This document shows, one piece after another, positions 25,162-34,275 of a stretch of DNA of 64,000 nucleotides. The translations under genes were made by a program, and so were the position numbers. Each line of letters starts with the position of its first letter. Position 1 is the stretch's first letter. The DNA comes from UMGS1766 sp963597355 (lineage in GTDB: Bacteria > Bacillota > Clostridia > Oscillospirales > Oscillospiraceae). Below the pieces are notes generated by a model. It was not told the DNA's origin, made no database searches, and saw only the letters and a list, made by a program, of their open reading frames with translations. The stretch is taken from NCBI GenBank assembly GCA_963597355.1, contig CAVBPR010000006.1, positions 62,001-126,000 of the forward strand, given 5' to 3'.

Positions 25162-26006
25162 ATTTCTGGTATACTCTGGTTGACCTGCTTCCTTTCGAAT
25201 GGGCAGAACCCGGCAGCATGTTCTTTATGAAAAATGCTCTTCTGGCTGTGCTGGTCATCTCTCCTCTGTTTGGTCTGCTTTCCACAATGGTTGTGCAAAG
25301 CCGCATGAGTTTCTTTTCTGACGCACTCGGTCACAGTGCCTTTGCCGGTTTGGCAATCGGCGCTATCTGCGGTCTGGCCGCTCCTACCTGGTGCGCTGTT
25401 GCATTGTCAGTTGCCTTCGCCCTTCTGTTCAGTCTGGTTCGAAATAAAAGCAACCTTGCCAGTGACACCGTCATCGGCGTGTTTTCCTCCACCGCAGTAG
25501 CACTTGGTATTTTTCTTTCTACCCTCGGGGGCAGCAGCTTCACAAAATTCAACAGCCTTCTGGTCGGCGACATTCTTTCCGTTTCCCCCGTCCGCATTGG
25601 CCTTCTTGCGATTATCCTGTTGATTGTTCTTTTGCTGTGGATTTTCGCCCTGAACCGGCTGACATTGTCTGCGATTCATCCTGCACTGGCCGACAGTCGT
25701 GGCGTTTCCCTTTTTGCTGTTGATGCCCTTTTCAATTGCGTAGTTGCTGTGGTCGTCACACTGACCATGACCTGGATTGGCTTGTTGGTAATCAACTCAC
25801 TTTTGATCCTGCCTGGTGCAATGGCACGAAACCTGGCAAAAAACATGAAGCAATACACGCTGTTTTCCCTGTTAGGGGCAATCATTGCCGGAATTGCGGG
25901 GCTGATGTTATCCTATTACATCGGTTCCTCCGCCGGTGCAAGCATCACCCTGGTATTGGCGCTGTTTTTTGTTGTCACATTTTTCTTTCGCAAGAAACGA
26001 CTGTAA
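25158..26006 (+). CDS. znuB: Zinc/manganese ABC transporter permease
   Basis: 282 residues with about eight to nine membrane spans. SFFSDALGHSAFAGLAIG near the N-terminus and VVVTLTMTWIGLLVINSLLILPGAMARNLA are the signatures of the ZnuB/MntB/TroC permease family (ABC-3). It forms the membrane channel for metal passed on by ZnuA, driven by ZnuC. The ATG is preceded by AAAGGAGGT inside the end of znuC and overlaps its stop. Last transporter gene of the operon; a dehydrogenase gene follows after 18 bases and may be cotranscribed. Confidence 0.93.
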   Translation: MNFWYTLVDLLPFEWAEPGSMFFMKNALLAVLVISPLFGLLSTMVVQSRMSFFSDALGHSAFAGLAIGAICGLAAPTWCAVALSVAFALLFSLVRNKSNLASDTVIGVFSSTAVALGIFLSTLGGSSFTKFNSLLVGDILSVSPVRIGLLAIILLIVLLLWIFALNRLTLSAIHPALADSRGVSLFAVDALFNCVVAVVVTLTMTWIGLLVINSLLILPGAMARNLAKNMKQYTLFSLLGAIIAGIAGLMLSYYIGSSAGASITLVLALFFVVTFFFRKKRL

Positions 26007-26024
26007 GATTCTTCGGAGGTTATT

Positions 26025-27014
26025 ATGAAGGCAGTTATTATTAACCAATTTGGCGGCCCGGAACAACTCATTTACACCGATGTCCCAAAGCCGGTTCCTC
26101 AGAACGACGAAATTCTGGTTCGCAACGAGATCATCGGCGTTGGAAAACCAGACTATTTGATGCGCAGCGGCAATGATCCCTATTTGGAGGATCAATTGCC
26201 CGGCCTCATTGTGGGCAACGAAAGCGCCGGCATTGTGGAAGCTGTTGGCCCCAACGTAAAAAACATCAAAATCGGCGATGCCGTAGCGGTTTTAAACGGC
26301 ACAGGCTGTGGTTCTCACGCTGAATATTCCTGTGCACAGGAGCGCTTTGCAATTGTTTTGCCGAAGGGGCTCTCTCCATGTCAGGTTCCCGGTGTATTGA
26401 ACCTGCAGGTCGCCTACGCACTGCTCTATGACGTAGGACGCGGCACAGATGAAAAATCTCTCTACATTTCCGGCGCCGCAGGCGGCATCGGAACCACCCT
26501 GATCCAAATGGCCAAGGATAAGGGAATGGATGTCATTGCCAGCGCCTCCAGTGATCAAAAGTGTGATGTACTGCGTCAGGTAGGGGCAGATTGCGTTTTC
26601 AACCGCAACACTACCGATGCAAAGGAGATCATTCTAAACCACACCAACGGCCGCGGTGTGGATCTGATCTACGATCAGATCTGCGGTCCGGAATTCAAGG
26701 AACAGTTCGACTATCTGGCAGACTTCGGACAGATTGTCCTTTACAACTGGTTGAAAGGCTCTCCGGAGTTGGATCAATTAGACACCATTATCAAACGGGC
26801 ATGGCACGGAAATGCCATCCGTTGTTTCTCCTTCCATTCCTTTGACGACAAGCCGGAGCGTCGCCTTGCCAATGCCGCCAAATGCTTTGAGATGGTGCGG
26901 GACGGCCGGGTCAAGCCATTGGTGTATGCCGACTTACCTCTATCCGAGGCAAGAAAAGCCCACGAAATGCTGGACGCAGGCAAAATCATCGGAAAACTTA
27001 TTATGCATCCATAA
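26025..27014 (+). CDS. Medium-chain dehydrogenase/reductase, quinone-oxidoreductase-like
   Basis: 329 residues of the MDR superfamily, closest in pattern to NADPH:quinone reductase/zeta-crystallin: N-terminal GroES-like domain (VKNIKIGDAVAVLNG) and Rossmann domain with SGAAGGIGTTLIQMAK for NADPH. The catalytic and structural zinc ligands of alcohol dehydrogenases are missing, so it is of the zinc-independent type. The middle VDLIYDQICGPEF and C-terminal DAGKIIGKLIMHP fit the family. The substrate is unknown. It starts 18 bases after znuB with its own GGAGG site; being next to a metal importer may be chance or may reflect metal-stress redox repair. Confidence 0.82.
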   Translation: MKAVIINQFGGPEQLIYTDVPKPVPQNDEILVRNEIIGVGKPDYLMRSGNDPYLEDQLPGLIVGNESAGIVEAVGPNVKNIKIGDAVAVLNGTGCGSHAEYSCAQERFAIVLPKGLSPCQVPGVLNLQVAYALLYDVGRGTDEKSLYISGAAGGIGTTLIQMAKDKGMDVIASASSDQKCDVLRQVGADCVFNRNTTDAKEIILNHTNGRGVDLIYDQICGPEFKEQFDYLADFGQIVLYNWLKGSPELDQLDTIIKRAWHGNAIRCFSFHSFDDKPERRLANAAKCFEMVRDGRVKPLVYADLPLSEARKAHEMLDAGKIIGKLIMHP

Positions 27015-27059
27015 AAGAAGCACGGGACAGTTGCATTGCAACCGTCCCGTGCTTCTTTT
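27013..27059. terminator. Bidirectional terminator between the quinone-reductase gene and gpsA
   Basis: AAAAGAAGCACGGGAC pairs with GTCCCGTGCTTCTTTT, with an inner GTTGC/GCAAC hairpin. A-runs and T-runs on both sides let it serve both convergent genes. Confidence 0.85.
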
Positions 27060-27088
27060 GTCTTAAAATGAAATATAAGCTGTGTCGT

Positions 27089-28084
27089 TTACACCCATGC
27101 GTCCTCGCACTTGCGATCCCGACCCATAAGCTGTGTCAGTGCTTCTGCCGGCGGCATCTGCTCATAAAGCACCGAATAGGCCGCCTCTGTAATGGGCATC
27201 TCTACCCCGTGCTTGCGTGCCAGAGCTCTTGCCGTCTTTGCCGCATAGAAGCCTTCCACAACTGCACCGATCTGCTTTACTGCCTCCTGTGGCTCTACGC
27301 CCTGTCCAATCAGAATCCCTGCGCGATGATTGCGGGAATGCATTGAGGTACAGGTGACAATCAAATCGCCTACACCGGTCAGACCGGCAAAGGTTGCCTG
27401 ATGACCACCCAATGCCACGCCAAGTCGTGCAATCTCGGTAAGTCCCCGGGTCATCAGCATCGCCCGGGTATTGTCCCCAAAGCCCATGCCGTCGCTGATT
27501 CCTGCGCACAAGGCAATCACGTTTTTCAACGCCGCGCCGATTTCTGCTCCCACAACGTCAGAGGAGGTATAAACCCGGAAGCGCTGATTCATAAACACAT
27601 CCTGCACCAGCTCCGCCGCATGAGAATCCTTGCTGGCGGCTACAATTGCGCTCGGAATTCCGCGTCCAACTTCTTCCGCATGGGTTGGGCCACAGAGTGC
27701 AACCACCGGGCAGGTGTCATTCAGCTCTTCCCCGATTGCCTCACTCAGTCGCTTCGACGTGCCGTCCTCAATTCCCTTTGCAACGCTCACCAGAATAGTT
27801 CCGGGTTTCACGATTTTCTTCAGCTTCTGCGCTGTAGAACGAATTGCAAAGGAAGGCGTTGCCAAAACAACGATTGTGCTGTCCTTCGCCACATCCATAT
27901 CGTAGGTAAGATGCAGTGTCTCCGGCAGCGGCACTCCCTTCAGCATCGGATTTTCCCTCTTTGCTGCAATGGACTCATACTCTTCCTTTGTAAAAGACCA
28001 CAGGTTCACTTCATGGCCATTTTCCAGTAATACCAGCGCCAAGGCAGTACCCCAGCCGCCACTTCCCAACACGGTAATTTTCAT
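27089..28084 (-). CDS. gpsA: NAD(P)H-dependent glycerol-3-phosphate dehydrogenase
   Basis: 331 residues. GpsA reduces dihydroxyacetone phosphate to sn-glycerol 3-phosphate for phospholipid synthesis. N-terminal Rossmann motif VLGSGGWGTALALVL; VVLATPSFAIR; SVAKGIE; the catalytic-Lys regions (LCGPTHAEEVGRG and GAALKNVIALCAGISDG); and GLTGVGDLIVTCTS near the C-terminal domain, all family marks. Its ATG overlaps the stop of plsY (ATGA). Following plsY, the next enzyme in the pathway, it completes a small lipid module: GpsA makes the acceptor that PlsY acylates. Confidence 0.96.
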   Translation of the reverse strand: MKITVLGSGGWGTALALVLLENGHEVNLWSFTKEEYESIAAKRENPMLKGVPLPETLHLTYDMDVAKDSTIVVLATPSFAIRSTAQKLKKIVKPGTILVSVAKGIEDGTSKRLSEAIGEELNDTCPVVALCGPTHAEEVGRGIPSAIVAASKDSHAAELVQDVFMNQRFRVYTSSDVVGAEIGAALKNVIALCAGISDGMGFGDNTRAMLMTRGLTEIARLGVALGGHQATFAGLTGVGDLIVTCTSMHSRNHRAGILIGQGVEPQEAVKQIGAVVEGFYAAKTARALARKHGVEMPITEAAYSVLYEQMPPAEALTQLMGRDRKCEDAWV

Positions 28085-28734
28085 TGCTGATCCTCCGTTT
28101 GATGTTCCTGTTTATGATGCAGGTGGAAGGTATTTTCTTCGCCTTTTAGAATACGCACAATGTTGCTCCTATGGCGCCAAAAGATCAAAACTCCAATCAC
28201 AACCGCCATTGCTGTGATCACCCAGTTGTGGTAAATGATCTCGCTCATAACAGGAAAGGCAGCTCCGCCGCAAAGCGAACCCAGTGAAACCATTTTTGAG
28301 CAGATAAACAGGAGAATAAAGATGCCCCAAACTACGGCTGCAATGCGCCAATCCATCATCAGCACCACCGCTCCGCCGGACAGAATGCCTTTTCCTCCCT
28401 TGAATTGAAACATACACGGGAACATGTGTCCCAGCAGGCAGCACATGCCCGCCAGATACTTTCCGTATATTTGCAAGTCAAAGAAATGTCCCATCAAGGC
28501 GCCGCCAATCAACACCGCCGCAACTGCCTTGAGCATATCGCATAGGACAACCAAAATGGTCAGTTTGCCGCCAAATACACGATAGAAATTGGTCAATCCT
28601 GCGTTTCCGCTCCCGTGGCCACGAACATCGTCCTTCAAAATGTATTTGCTGATCAGCAATGCACCGTTAAAACAACCTAAAAAGTAACTGATCAATGCCG
28701 TCAGCACTACTATGATTGCAATGCGCCCCAGCAT
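28081..28734 (-). CDS. plsY: Acyl-phosphate:glycerol-3-phosphate acyltransferase
   Basis: 217 residues, with five to seven membrane spans. PlsY moves an acyl chain from acyl phosphate to glycerol 3-phosphate, the first committed step of phosphatidic acid synthesis. The signatures are present: GCFNGALLISK, DVRGHGSGNAGLTNFYR (motif 1) and FKGGKGILSGGAV (motif 2). The C-terminus is extended and His/Gln-rich (HLHHKQEHQTEDQQ), a tail not seen in most PlsY and probably not catalytic. The start overlaps the stop of der (TAATG), so der-plsY-gpsA form one operon. Confidence 0.95.
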   Translation of the reverse strand: MLGRIAIIVVLTALISYFLGCFNGALLISKYILKDDVRGHGSGNAGLTNFYRVFGGKLTILVVLCDMLKAVAAVLIGGALMGHFFDLQIYGKYLAGMCCLLGHMFPCMFQFKGGKGILSGGAVVLMMDWRIAAVVWGIFILLFICSKMVSLGSLCGGAAFPVMSEIIYHNWVITAMAVVIGVLIFWRHRSNIVRILKGEENTFHLHHKQEHQTEDQQ

Positions 28735-30065
28735 TATTCTTCCTCCTTGTCACCCTTCTGACGTACCGTCAGTCGAATCGGTGTTCCCTCCAGCCCGAAG
28801 GTGTCCCGAATCTGGTTTTCGATATAACGCTGGTACGAAAAATGGAACAACCGGGCATCATTGCAAAAGATAACAAAGTGAGGCGGCTTGATTCCAATCT
28901 GCGTCATATAGTAGAGCTTCAACCGCCGGCCCTTGTCCGTTGGCGGCTGGACACGGAGCGTTGCATCCGCCAAAAGCGAATTCAAAACGCCGGTTTTAAT
29001 GCGCAGATTAGCCTGTTCATTGACGTAATTGATCAATTCAAACAACCGCTCTACGCGCTGACCTGTAAGTGCGGAGATGAAAACAATGGGTGCGTAGGTC
29101 ATATAGCCAAGATCATTGCGGATCGCCGCCCGCATCTTGTCCATCGTCTTTCCGTCCTTTTCCACCAGATCCCACTTGTTTACAACAATAATGCAGGCCT
29201 TCCCCGCCTCGTGGGCCAGGCCGGCCACCTTCGTGTCCTGTTCCGTCACCCCATCATTCGCATCGATCATAATCAGACACACGTCTGCGCGGTCGATTGC
29301 CATGGTAGCGCGGAGAACGGAAAATTTCTCCACCCGATCGGTGACTTTCGATTTCTTCCGCATACCTGCCGTGTCGATAAAGAGGTATTTTCCGGTCTCA
29401 TTTTCAAAGTAAGAGTCCACCGCATCCCGCGTTGTGCCGGCAACATCACTGACGATGACCCGCTCCTCGCCCAGGATTCGGTTGGTCAGAGAGGATTTAC
29501 CTGCATTGGGTTTTCCGATGATGGCAACCTTGATAACATCATCGTCTTCCTCTTCCTCGTCCTCATCCGGAAAATATTGCAGACACTCTTCCAGCAAATC
29601 GCCGGTACCATGTCCATGAACCGCAGAAACAGCAATCGGATCCCCCAGACCGAGATTATAAAACTCATAAAAAATCGGATCCGGGTCACCGGTTGAGTCC
29701 ACCTTATTTACCGCCAGCACAACCGGCTTGCGGGAACGCAGAAGCATATTCGCTACATCCATATCCGCCGCAGTCACGCCGGTGTGAATATCGCACACCA
29801 ATACGATTACGTCCGCATTCTGAATTGCCAATTCCGCCTGAGAGCGCATAAACTGCAGAATTTCATTGTCGTTGCTGGGTTCGATACCTCCGGTGTCTAC
29901 AATGGTGAAGGTGCGGCCGCCCCACTCGCAATCTGCATACAGCCGGTCACGGGTAACTCCGGGCGTATCCTCAACAATCGACAGGCGCTGTCCCGCCAGA
30001 CGATTAAACAGCATTGATTTTCCCACATTGGGTCGTCCAACAATCGCAACCATGGGCTTTGCCAT
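28734..30065 (-). CDS. der: Ribosome-assembly GTPase Der (EngA)
   Basis: 443 residues with two GTPase domains in tandem and a C-terminal KH-like domain. G1 motifs are GRPNVGKS and GKPNAGKS; G3 motifs are DTGG and DTAG; G4 motifs are NKVD and NKWD. An acidic linker (EDEEEEDDD, about 168-177) separates the domains. Der is needed for 50S subunit maturation. In the first P-loop the residue after GKS is Met instead of the usual Thr (GKSMLFN), a minor oddity. ATG preceded by AAGGAAG. First gene of the der-plsY-gpsA operon. Confidence 0.96.
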   Translation of the reverse strand: MAKPMVAIVGRPNVGKSMLFNRLAGQRLSIVEDTPGVTRDRLYADCEWGGRTFTIVDTGGIEPSNDNEILQFMRSQAELAIQNADVIVLVCDIHTGVTAADMDVANMLLRSRKPVVLAVNKVDSTGDPDPIFYEFYNLGLGDPIAVSAVHGHGTGDLLEECLQYFPDEDEEEEDDDVIKVAIIGKPNAGKSSLTNRILGEERVIVSDVAGTTRDAVDSYFENETGKYLFIDTAGMRKKSKVTDRVEKFSVLRATMAIDRADVCLIMIDANDGVTEQDTKVAGLAHEAGKACIIVVNKWDLVEKDGKTMDKMRAAIRNDLGYMTYAPIVFISALTGQRVERLFELINYVNEQANLRIKTGVLNSLLADATLRVQPPTDKGRRLKLYYMTQIGIKPPHFVIFCNDARLFHFSYQRYIENQIRDTFGLEGTPIRLTVRQKGDKEEE

Positions 30066-30186
30066 AGTAAATCACTTCCTTTTCCAATCAAAGAGGTTTC
30101 TAGCCATCTTTCATCATGTCCATTTTAATTGAGCCTGTTTGCATACAATATCAGTTTATTTTACCCGATTTAAGGGCAAAAGTAAA

Positions 30187-30212
30187 GAGCCTGCCGCAGT
30201 GCGGACAGGCTC
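30187..30212 (-). terminator. Terminator of yceD-rpmF
   Basis: GAGCCTGTCCGC and GCGGCAGGCTC (minus strand) form an 11-12 bp stem with a mismatch, followed by TTTACTTTT. Confidence 0.8.
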
Positions 30213-30242
30213 GATACTCAGCATATGAAGTTTTGATACTTC

Positions 30243-30434
30243 TTACTTCGCGGCCTCAGCATTCTTGCTGTAATCACGGCCGTTGTAGGTCCAGCAGGAC
30301 GTGCAGATGCGATGAGGGAGACGGGGAGCGCCGCACTTGGGGCAAGTCAGGACACCGGGATTCTCCAGCTTCCAGACGTTGCTGCGTCTCTTATCACGAC
30401 GAGCCTTGGACACTTTTGCCTTTGGGACTGCCAT
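30243..30434 (-). CDS. rpmF: Large-subunit ribosomal protein bL32
   Basis: 63 residues. The start MAVPKAKVSKARRDKRRS and the zinc-binding pairs CPKC and CTSC (C31/C34 and C45/C48) mark bL32 of the zinc-containing (C+) type. It is part of the 50S subunit near the peptidyl-transferase region. The ATG follows an AGGAGGTG site. It lies downstream of yceD, the common bacterial order, but with a 216-base gap rich in hairpins instead of the usual short spacing. Confidence 0.97.
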   Translation of the reverse strand: MAVPKAKVSKARRDKRRSNVWKLENPGVLTCPKCGAPRLPHRICTSCWTYNGRDYSKNAEAAK

Positions 30435-30454
30435 ACTCTATGACACCTCCTATT

Positions 30455-30642
30455 ATAATGTCTTTCACGCGGCAAAAGCCACGCACCCGTTGATACAACG
30501 GGTCAGCCATTGTAATCATGCGTATTGGTCATACAACCGATGTGCAAGGGTTCGGGTGCTGCATCACCCAAAACCTCGCACATAAATCGGAACTCCGATT
30601 CCTTACGCATCATTGACTCTATTTCAGCCCTGTTAGGGGAAC
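30455..30642 (-). promoter_or_regulatory. Hairpin-rich leader between yceD and rpmF
   Basis: On the minus strand the gap has several small stems: TCGGA/TCCGA, GGGTG/CACCC, CCCGTTG-TAT-CAACGGG (7-bp perfect stem with a 3-base loop) and GCGTGGC/GCCGCG (one G-T pair), ending just before AGGAGGTG. This may be a structured ribosomal-protein leader or a processing site. No convincing open frame. A TATAAT sits close to the ribosome site but lacks a well-placed -35. Confidence 0.4.
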
Positions 30643-30650
30643 TGACGAAA

Positions 30651-31151
30651 TTAATCCTGCTTCTCCAGCAGCTTTGCCAGCACAGCCATCCGGGGATCCA
30701 CTTCCGGTTTGCAATCACAAGGCCCTTCGTTCAGATCCTTGCCGCACCGGAAACAACGGCCTTTGCAATCCTCTTTGCAAAGATTGCTGCTGTCCATGCC
30801 ATACACCACATCATCTGTGACAGCATCTCCGGCATCGAGAATGCCTGCCTTGAGAAGAATGATTTCATCGTTCTCCTCATCTTCCAGATGATCTGCCAAC
30901 ATATGCTCAAACGGAATTGACATCGTTTTCAGAAACGGCTTGCCACAGCGGTCACAGTTGACATGAAGAACTGTCTCCGCATTGCCGGTCATCATCAACA
31001 GGCCGGCATGATTGCTCACGCTGCCCTCAACACAAACCGGTTCTGCCAGCGGATGCGTTCCATAGAACTCCATCTCAGACAAATCCAATTCAAATTGAAA
31101 CGCTTTTTCAGCACCAGGGCGCTGAATTATATCCTTTAAATCAATCCGCAT
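30651..31151 (-). CDS. yceD: YceD/DUF177 family protein
   Basis: 166 residues. DUF177 proteins are conserved next to rpmF and are linked to 23S rRNA and ribosome biogenesis, in plants as well as in bacteria. Cysteine pairs CDRC (about residue 67) and the C-terminal run with CFRCGKDLNEGPCDC fit a zinc site. ATG 31151 follows GAGGTG; the longer frame to 31175 has no ribosome site. Transcribed from a consensus promoter; rpmF lies 216 bases downstream. Confidence 0.9.
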   Translation of the reverse strand: MRIDLKDIIQRPGAEKAFQFELDLSEMEFYGTHPLAEPVCVEGSVSNHAGLLMMTGNAETVLHVNCDRCGKPFLKTMSIPFEHMLADHLEDEENDEIILLKAGILDAGDAVTDDVVYGMDSSNLCKEDCKGRCFRCGKDLNEGPCDCKPEVDPRMAVLAKLLEKQD

Positions 31152-31180
31152 AGTACACCTCGCATAACGGCACAACCTGT

Positions 31181-31209
31181 ATTATATCGCAAGGACCCAT
31201 AGGTGTCAA
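31181..31209 (-). promoter_or_regulatory. Consensus promoter of yceD-rpmF
   Basis: Minus strand: TTGACA, 17-base spacer, TATAAT, both boxes perfect. Probably one of the strongest promoters in the window, as expected for a ribosomal protein operon. Confidence 0.9.
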
Positions 31210-31316
31210 TTCTTTTTTGAAGGAAGATTTCGCTAAAATCTCTCTGCAAACTATACCATCCCTTTCTAAGTATGCTATAATGTGAGTCAATTGTAATTTG
31301 AGAGGATTGCTCTGTC

Positions 31317-32297
31317 ATGAAGGAACTCATCATTGGAAAAAACGATGCCGGACAGCGGTTGGATCGCTATCTGGCCAAAGCACTGCCCCTGCTGCCTGCA
31401 CCCCTGGCGCAGAAATACATTCGTCTGAAACGCATAAAGCTCAATGGCAAGCGCGCACAGCGGGATACCCGTCTCCAAGTGGATGACGTGCTGCAATGCT
31501 ATATCAACGACGAGTTTTTTGATACCCCTACCCCGGAAAATGCCTTCTTAAAGCTGTTTAAACCAAAACTGGACATTGTATACGAAGATGAACATTTGCT
31601 TCTGGTAAACAAAGCCCCCGGCATGGTGGTTCATGCGGACGAGACGGAAAAGGTAAACACGCTTATCAACCATATCCAGGCTTATCTTTATCAAAAGAAG
31701 GAGTGGAGCCCCTACTGGGAAAATTCATTTGCCCCCGCGCTGTGCAACCGCATCGACCGCAACACCGGCGGTATTGTCATTGCGGCAAAGACAGCCGAAG
31801 CGCTACGGGTAATGAACCAAAAAATCCGTGACCGGGAATTGGAAAAATTATACCTTTGCGTTGTATTAGGCCGCCCCACCCCTGCCACAGGGACATTAGA
31901 GGGATTTCTGGTCAAGGACGAGGGCAAAAAACAGGTTTCGATCCGCTCCAAACCCGTCCCGGGCGGTCGGAAGGCAATCACAAAATACCGCACACTGGCT
32001 ACAAACGGCGAACTCTCTCTTGTGGAATGCGACCTGATTACAGGCCGAACCCATCAAATTCGCGCCATGATGGCACATGCCGGACACCCGTTGCTGGGAG
32101 ATGGAAAATACGGAAACGAGCGAATCAACCGACGTTATGGGCGCAAGCAGCAAGCCCTGTGGAGTTACAGCCTTACCTTCCGCTTCACAACAGATGCCGG
32201 AGAGCTTGCCTATCTGAACGGAAAAAGCTGGCACGTGGATCACGTGGATTTTGTGGAAAAATATTTTCCGAACGTACAGATTGCCGTTTCAAAATGA
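31317..32297 (+). CDS. RluA-family pseudouridine synthase
   Basis: 326 residues. An S4-like N-terminal RNA-binding part (QRLDRYLAKAL) is followed by the pseudouridine synthase domain: VYEDEHLLLVNKAPGMVVH, catalytic Asp in NRIDRNTGGIVIAAK (the usual motif is HRLDxxTSG; here Asn replaces His and Gly replaces Ser), LITGRTHQIRAMMAHAGHPLLGDGKYG. It converts uridine to pseudouridine in rRNA or tRNA; the target (RluC/RluD class or another) is not clear. ATG with GAGAGGA. Single gene, divergent from yceD. Confidence 0.9.
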   Translation: MKELIIGKNDAGQRLDRYLAKALPLLPAPLAQKYIRLKRIKLNGKRAQRDTRLQVDDVLQCYINDEFFDTPTPENAFLKLFKPKLDIVYEDEHLLLVNKAPGMVVHADETEKVNTLINHIQAYLYQKKEWSPYWENSFAPALCNRIDRNTGGIVIAAKTAEALRVMNQKIRDRELEKLYLCVVLGRPTPATGTLEGFLVKDEGKKQVSIRSKPVPGGRKAITKYRTLATNGELSLVECDLITGRTHQIRAMMAHAGHPLLGDGKYGNERINRRYGRKQQALWSYSLTFRFTTDAGELAYLNGKSWHVDHVDFVEKYFPNVQIAVSK

Positions 32298-32326
32298 TTG
32301 ACTTTTTATCGCTAAAGCGGTACACT
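32298..32326 (+). promoter_or_regulatory. Promoter of potABCD
   Basis: TTGACT, 17-base spacer, TACACT, about 50 bases upstream of the potA start. Confidence 0.6.
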
Positions 32327-32378
32327 GAATCGATCCTTTTATTTTTTTCGAAATAACATATGAAACGGGGGAGGATAA

Positions 32379-33416
32379 ATGTCCAAGGAGCTGATACGGC
32401 TGGTTGATTGCGTCATGGATTTTGACGGCGAGGTCGTACTGGATTCGATCAATCTCTATATCAACGATGCTGAGTTTCTCACCTTGCTGGGCCCGTCCGG
32501 CTGCGGCAAGACCACTACTCTGCGCATCATCGGTGGGTTTCAAAAACCAACCTCCGGAGATGTATTATTTGACGGCAAGCGCATCAATGATGTGCCGCCT
32601 CACAAACGCCTGGTAAACACAGTGTTTCAAAAATATGCTCTGTTTACACATTTAAATATTTACGAAAATATTGCTTTTGGTCTTCGCATCAGTAAAGTAC
32701 CTGAGGATGAAATACGCAGGCGCGTAGACGAGGCTCTGGCTCTAGTGAATTTGTCTGGCTATGGCCGGCGGAGCGTCAGTTCTCTTTCCGGCGGACAGCA
32801 GCAGCGTATTGCCATTGCCCGCGCCATTGTAAATCGTCCAAAGGTGCTTCTTCTGGATGAGCCCTTAGGCGCGCTTGACCTGAAGCTGCGTAAAAGCATG
32901 CAGGTGGAGTTGAAGAAAATTCAACGTGAAGTAGGAATTACCTTCGTTTATGTTACCCATGATCAGGAAGAAGCCCTGACGATGAGCGACACCATTGTCG
33001 TCATGAATGGTGGTAAAATTCAGCAGATCGGTACTCCAACAGACATTTATAACGAACCGAAAAACGCTTTTGTTGCCAACTTTATTGGCGACAGCAATAT
33101 CATAGACGGCATCATGGTGGAAGATAAGGTTGTCACTTTTGCCGGCCATACCTTCCCATGTCTTGACAGCGGCTTTGGTGAAAACGCTCCCGTCGACGTT
33201 GTGGTTCGGCCGGAAGACCTGCATCTTACAGATCCGGACAAGGGACACATTCGCGGAATTGTAGAGAGCGTTGTTTTCAAGGGAATCCATTACGAAATGA
33301 TGATCAAATCTCCCACATTCACCTGGAAACTGCAGTCAACGCAATGTCGCCAGGTGGGACAAGAGGTTGGCATGACGCTCACACCGGATGACATCCACAT
33401 CATGCATAAGTCCTGA
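32379..33416 (+). CDS. potA: Spermidine/putrescine ABC transporter ATPase
   Basis: 345 residues. ABC domain with Walker A GPSGCGKTT, Q-loop VFQKYALF, signature LSGGQQQR, Walker B VLLLDEPLGALD and switch His in VTHDQEEA; the C-terminal regulatory TOBE domain starts near residue 240 (FVANFIGDSNII). It powers polyamine uptake through PotB and PotC. ATG follows GGGGGAGG. First gene of a complete potABCD operon. Confidence 0.94.
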   Translation: MSKELIRLVDCVMDFDGEVVLDSINLYINDAEFLTLLGPSGCGKTTTLRIIGGFQKPTSGDVLFDGKRINDVPPHKRLVNTVFQKYALFTHLNIYENIAFGLRISKVPEDEIRRRVDEALALVNLSGYGRRSVSSLSGGQQQRIAIARAIVNRPKVLLLDEPLGALDLKLRKSMQVELKKIQREVGITFVYVTHDQEEALTMSDTIVVMNGGKIQQIGTPTDIYNEPKNAFVANFIGDSNIIDGIMVEDKVVTFAGHTFPCLDSGFGENAPVDVVVRPEDLHLTDPDKGHIRGIVESVVFKGIHYEMMIKSPTFTWKLQSTQCRQVGQEVGMTLTPDDIHIMHKS

Positions 33417-33426
33417 GGAAATTGCC

Positions 33427-34275
33427 ATGAAAAATAAATTTCTGGGAATTCCCTATATAATCTGGATGGCCATTTTTGTGGTAGCGCCCATGTTTCTGAT
33501 TCTGGCCTATGCGTTTACAACCCGTGACGGCGGTTTTACCTGGAGCAATTTCACCAGCATGTTCTCCTATGCCGGAACCTTTGCTGACAGCTTTTTGCTG
33601 GCGATTCTGGCCACACTCATTTGTCTGCTGATTGGTTATCCCATTGCCTACTGGCTAAGTCGCGAAAGTCCTGCCGTGAAACGCATTGCAACCATCGTGC
33701 TGATGCTCCCCATGTGGATGAATTTTCTTCTGCGCACCTATGCGTGGATGAGTCTGCTGGAAAACACCGGAATTATCAATGAATTGCTCAGTGCTCTCGG
33801 CGTATTCCGGTTGATCAACAGCCTGTTCGGCACCAACATCAGCTACTTTCCTATGATCAACACCCGTGGCGCAGTTGTCCTTGGCATGGTATATAACTAC
33901 CTGCCGTTCATGATTATGCCCATCTTTTCCGTTATTGATAAACTGGATTCCAAAGTCATTGAAGCTGCGCAGGATTTGGGTGCAAACGCCACCAATGTAT
34001 TTCGCCGGGTCATTTTCCCACTTTCCCTGCCCGGTGTTATCAGCGGTATTACCATGGTATTCATCCCCTCTGTGTCCACCTTTGCCATCAGCAAGCTGCT
34101 GGGCGGCGGCAAGACAATGCTGCTGGGCGATCTGATTGAGATGCAGTTCTACGGCAACTCCTATAATCCTTATCTGGGCAGCGCAATTTCGCTGGTTATG
34201 ATGATTATTGTATTAGTCTGTGTGGCCGTGATGAATCGCTTCGGTGACGGGGAGAAGGGAGCGGTGCTGCTATGA
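33427..34275 (+). CDS. potB: Spermidine/putrescine ABC transporter permease
   Basis: 282 residues with six membrane spans. EAAQDLGANATNVFRRVIFPLSLPG is the EAA loop that contacts the ATPase. The ATG at 33427 follows GAGGAAAT; an upstream in-frame start overlaps potA and is less likely. It overlaps potC by 4 bases. Confidence 0.93.
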   Translation: MKNKFLGIPYIIWMAIFVVAPMFLILAYAFTTRDGGFTWSNFTSMFSYAGTFADSFLLAILATLICLLIGYPIAYWLSRESPAVKRIATIVLMLPMWMNFLLRTYAWMSLLENTGIINELLSALGVFRLINSLFGTNISYFPMINTRGAVVLGMVYNYLPFMIMPIFSVIDKLDSKVIEAAQDLGANATNVFRRVIFPLSLPGVISGITMVFIPSVSTFAISKLLGGGKTMLLGDLIEMQFYGNSYNPYLGSAISLVMMIIVLVCVAVMNRFGDGEKGAVLL

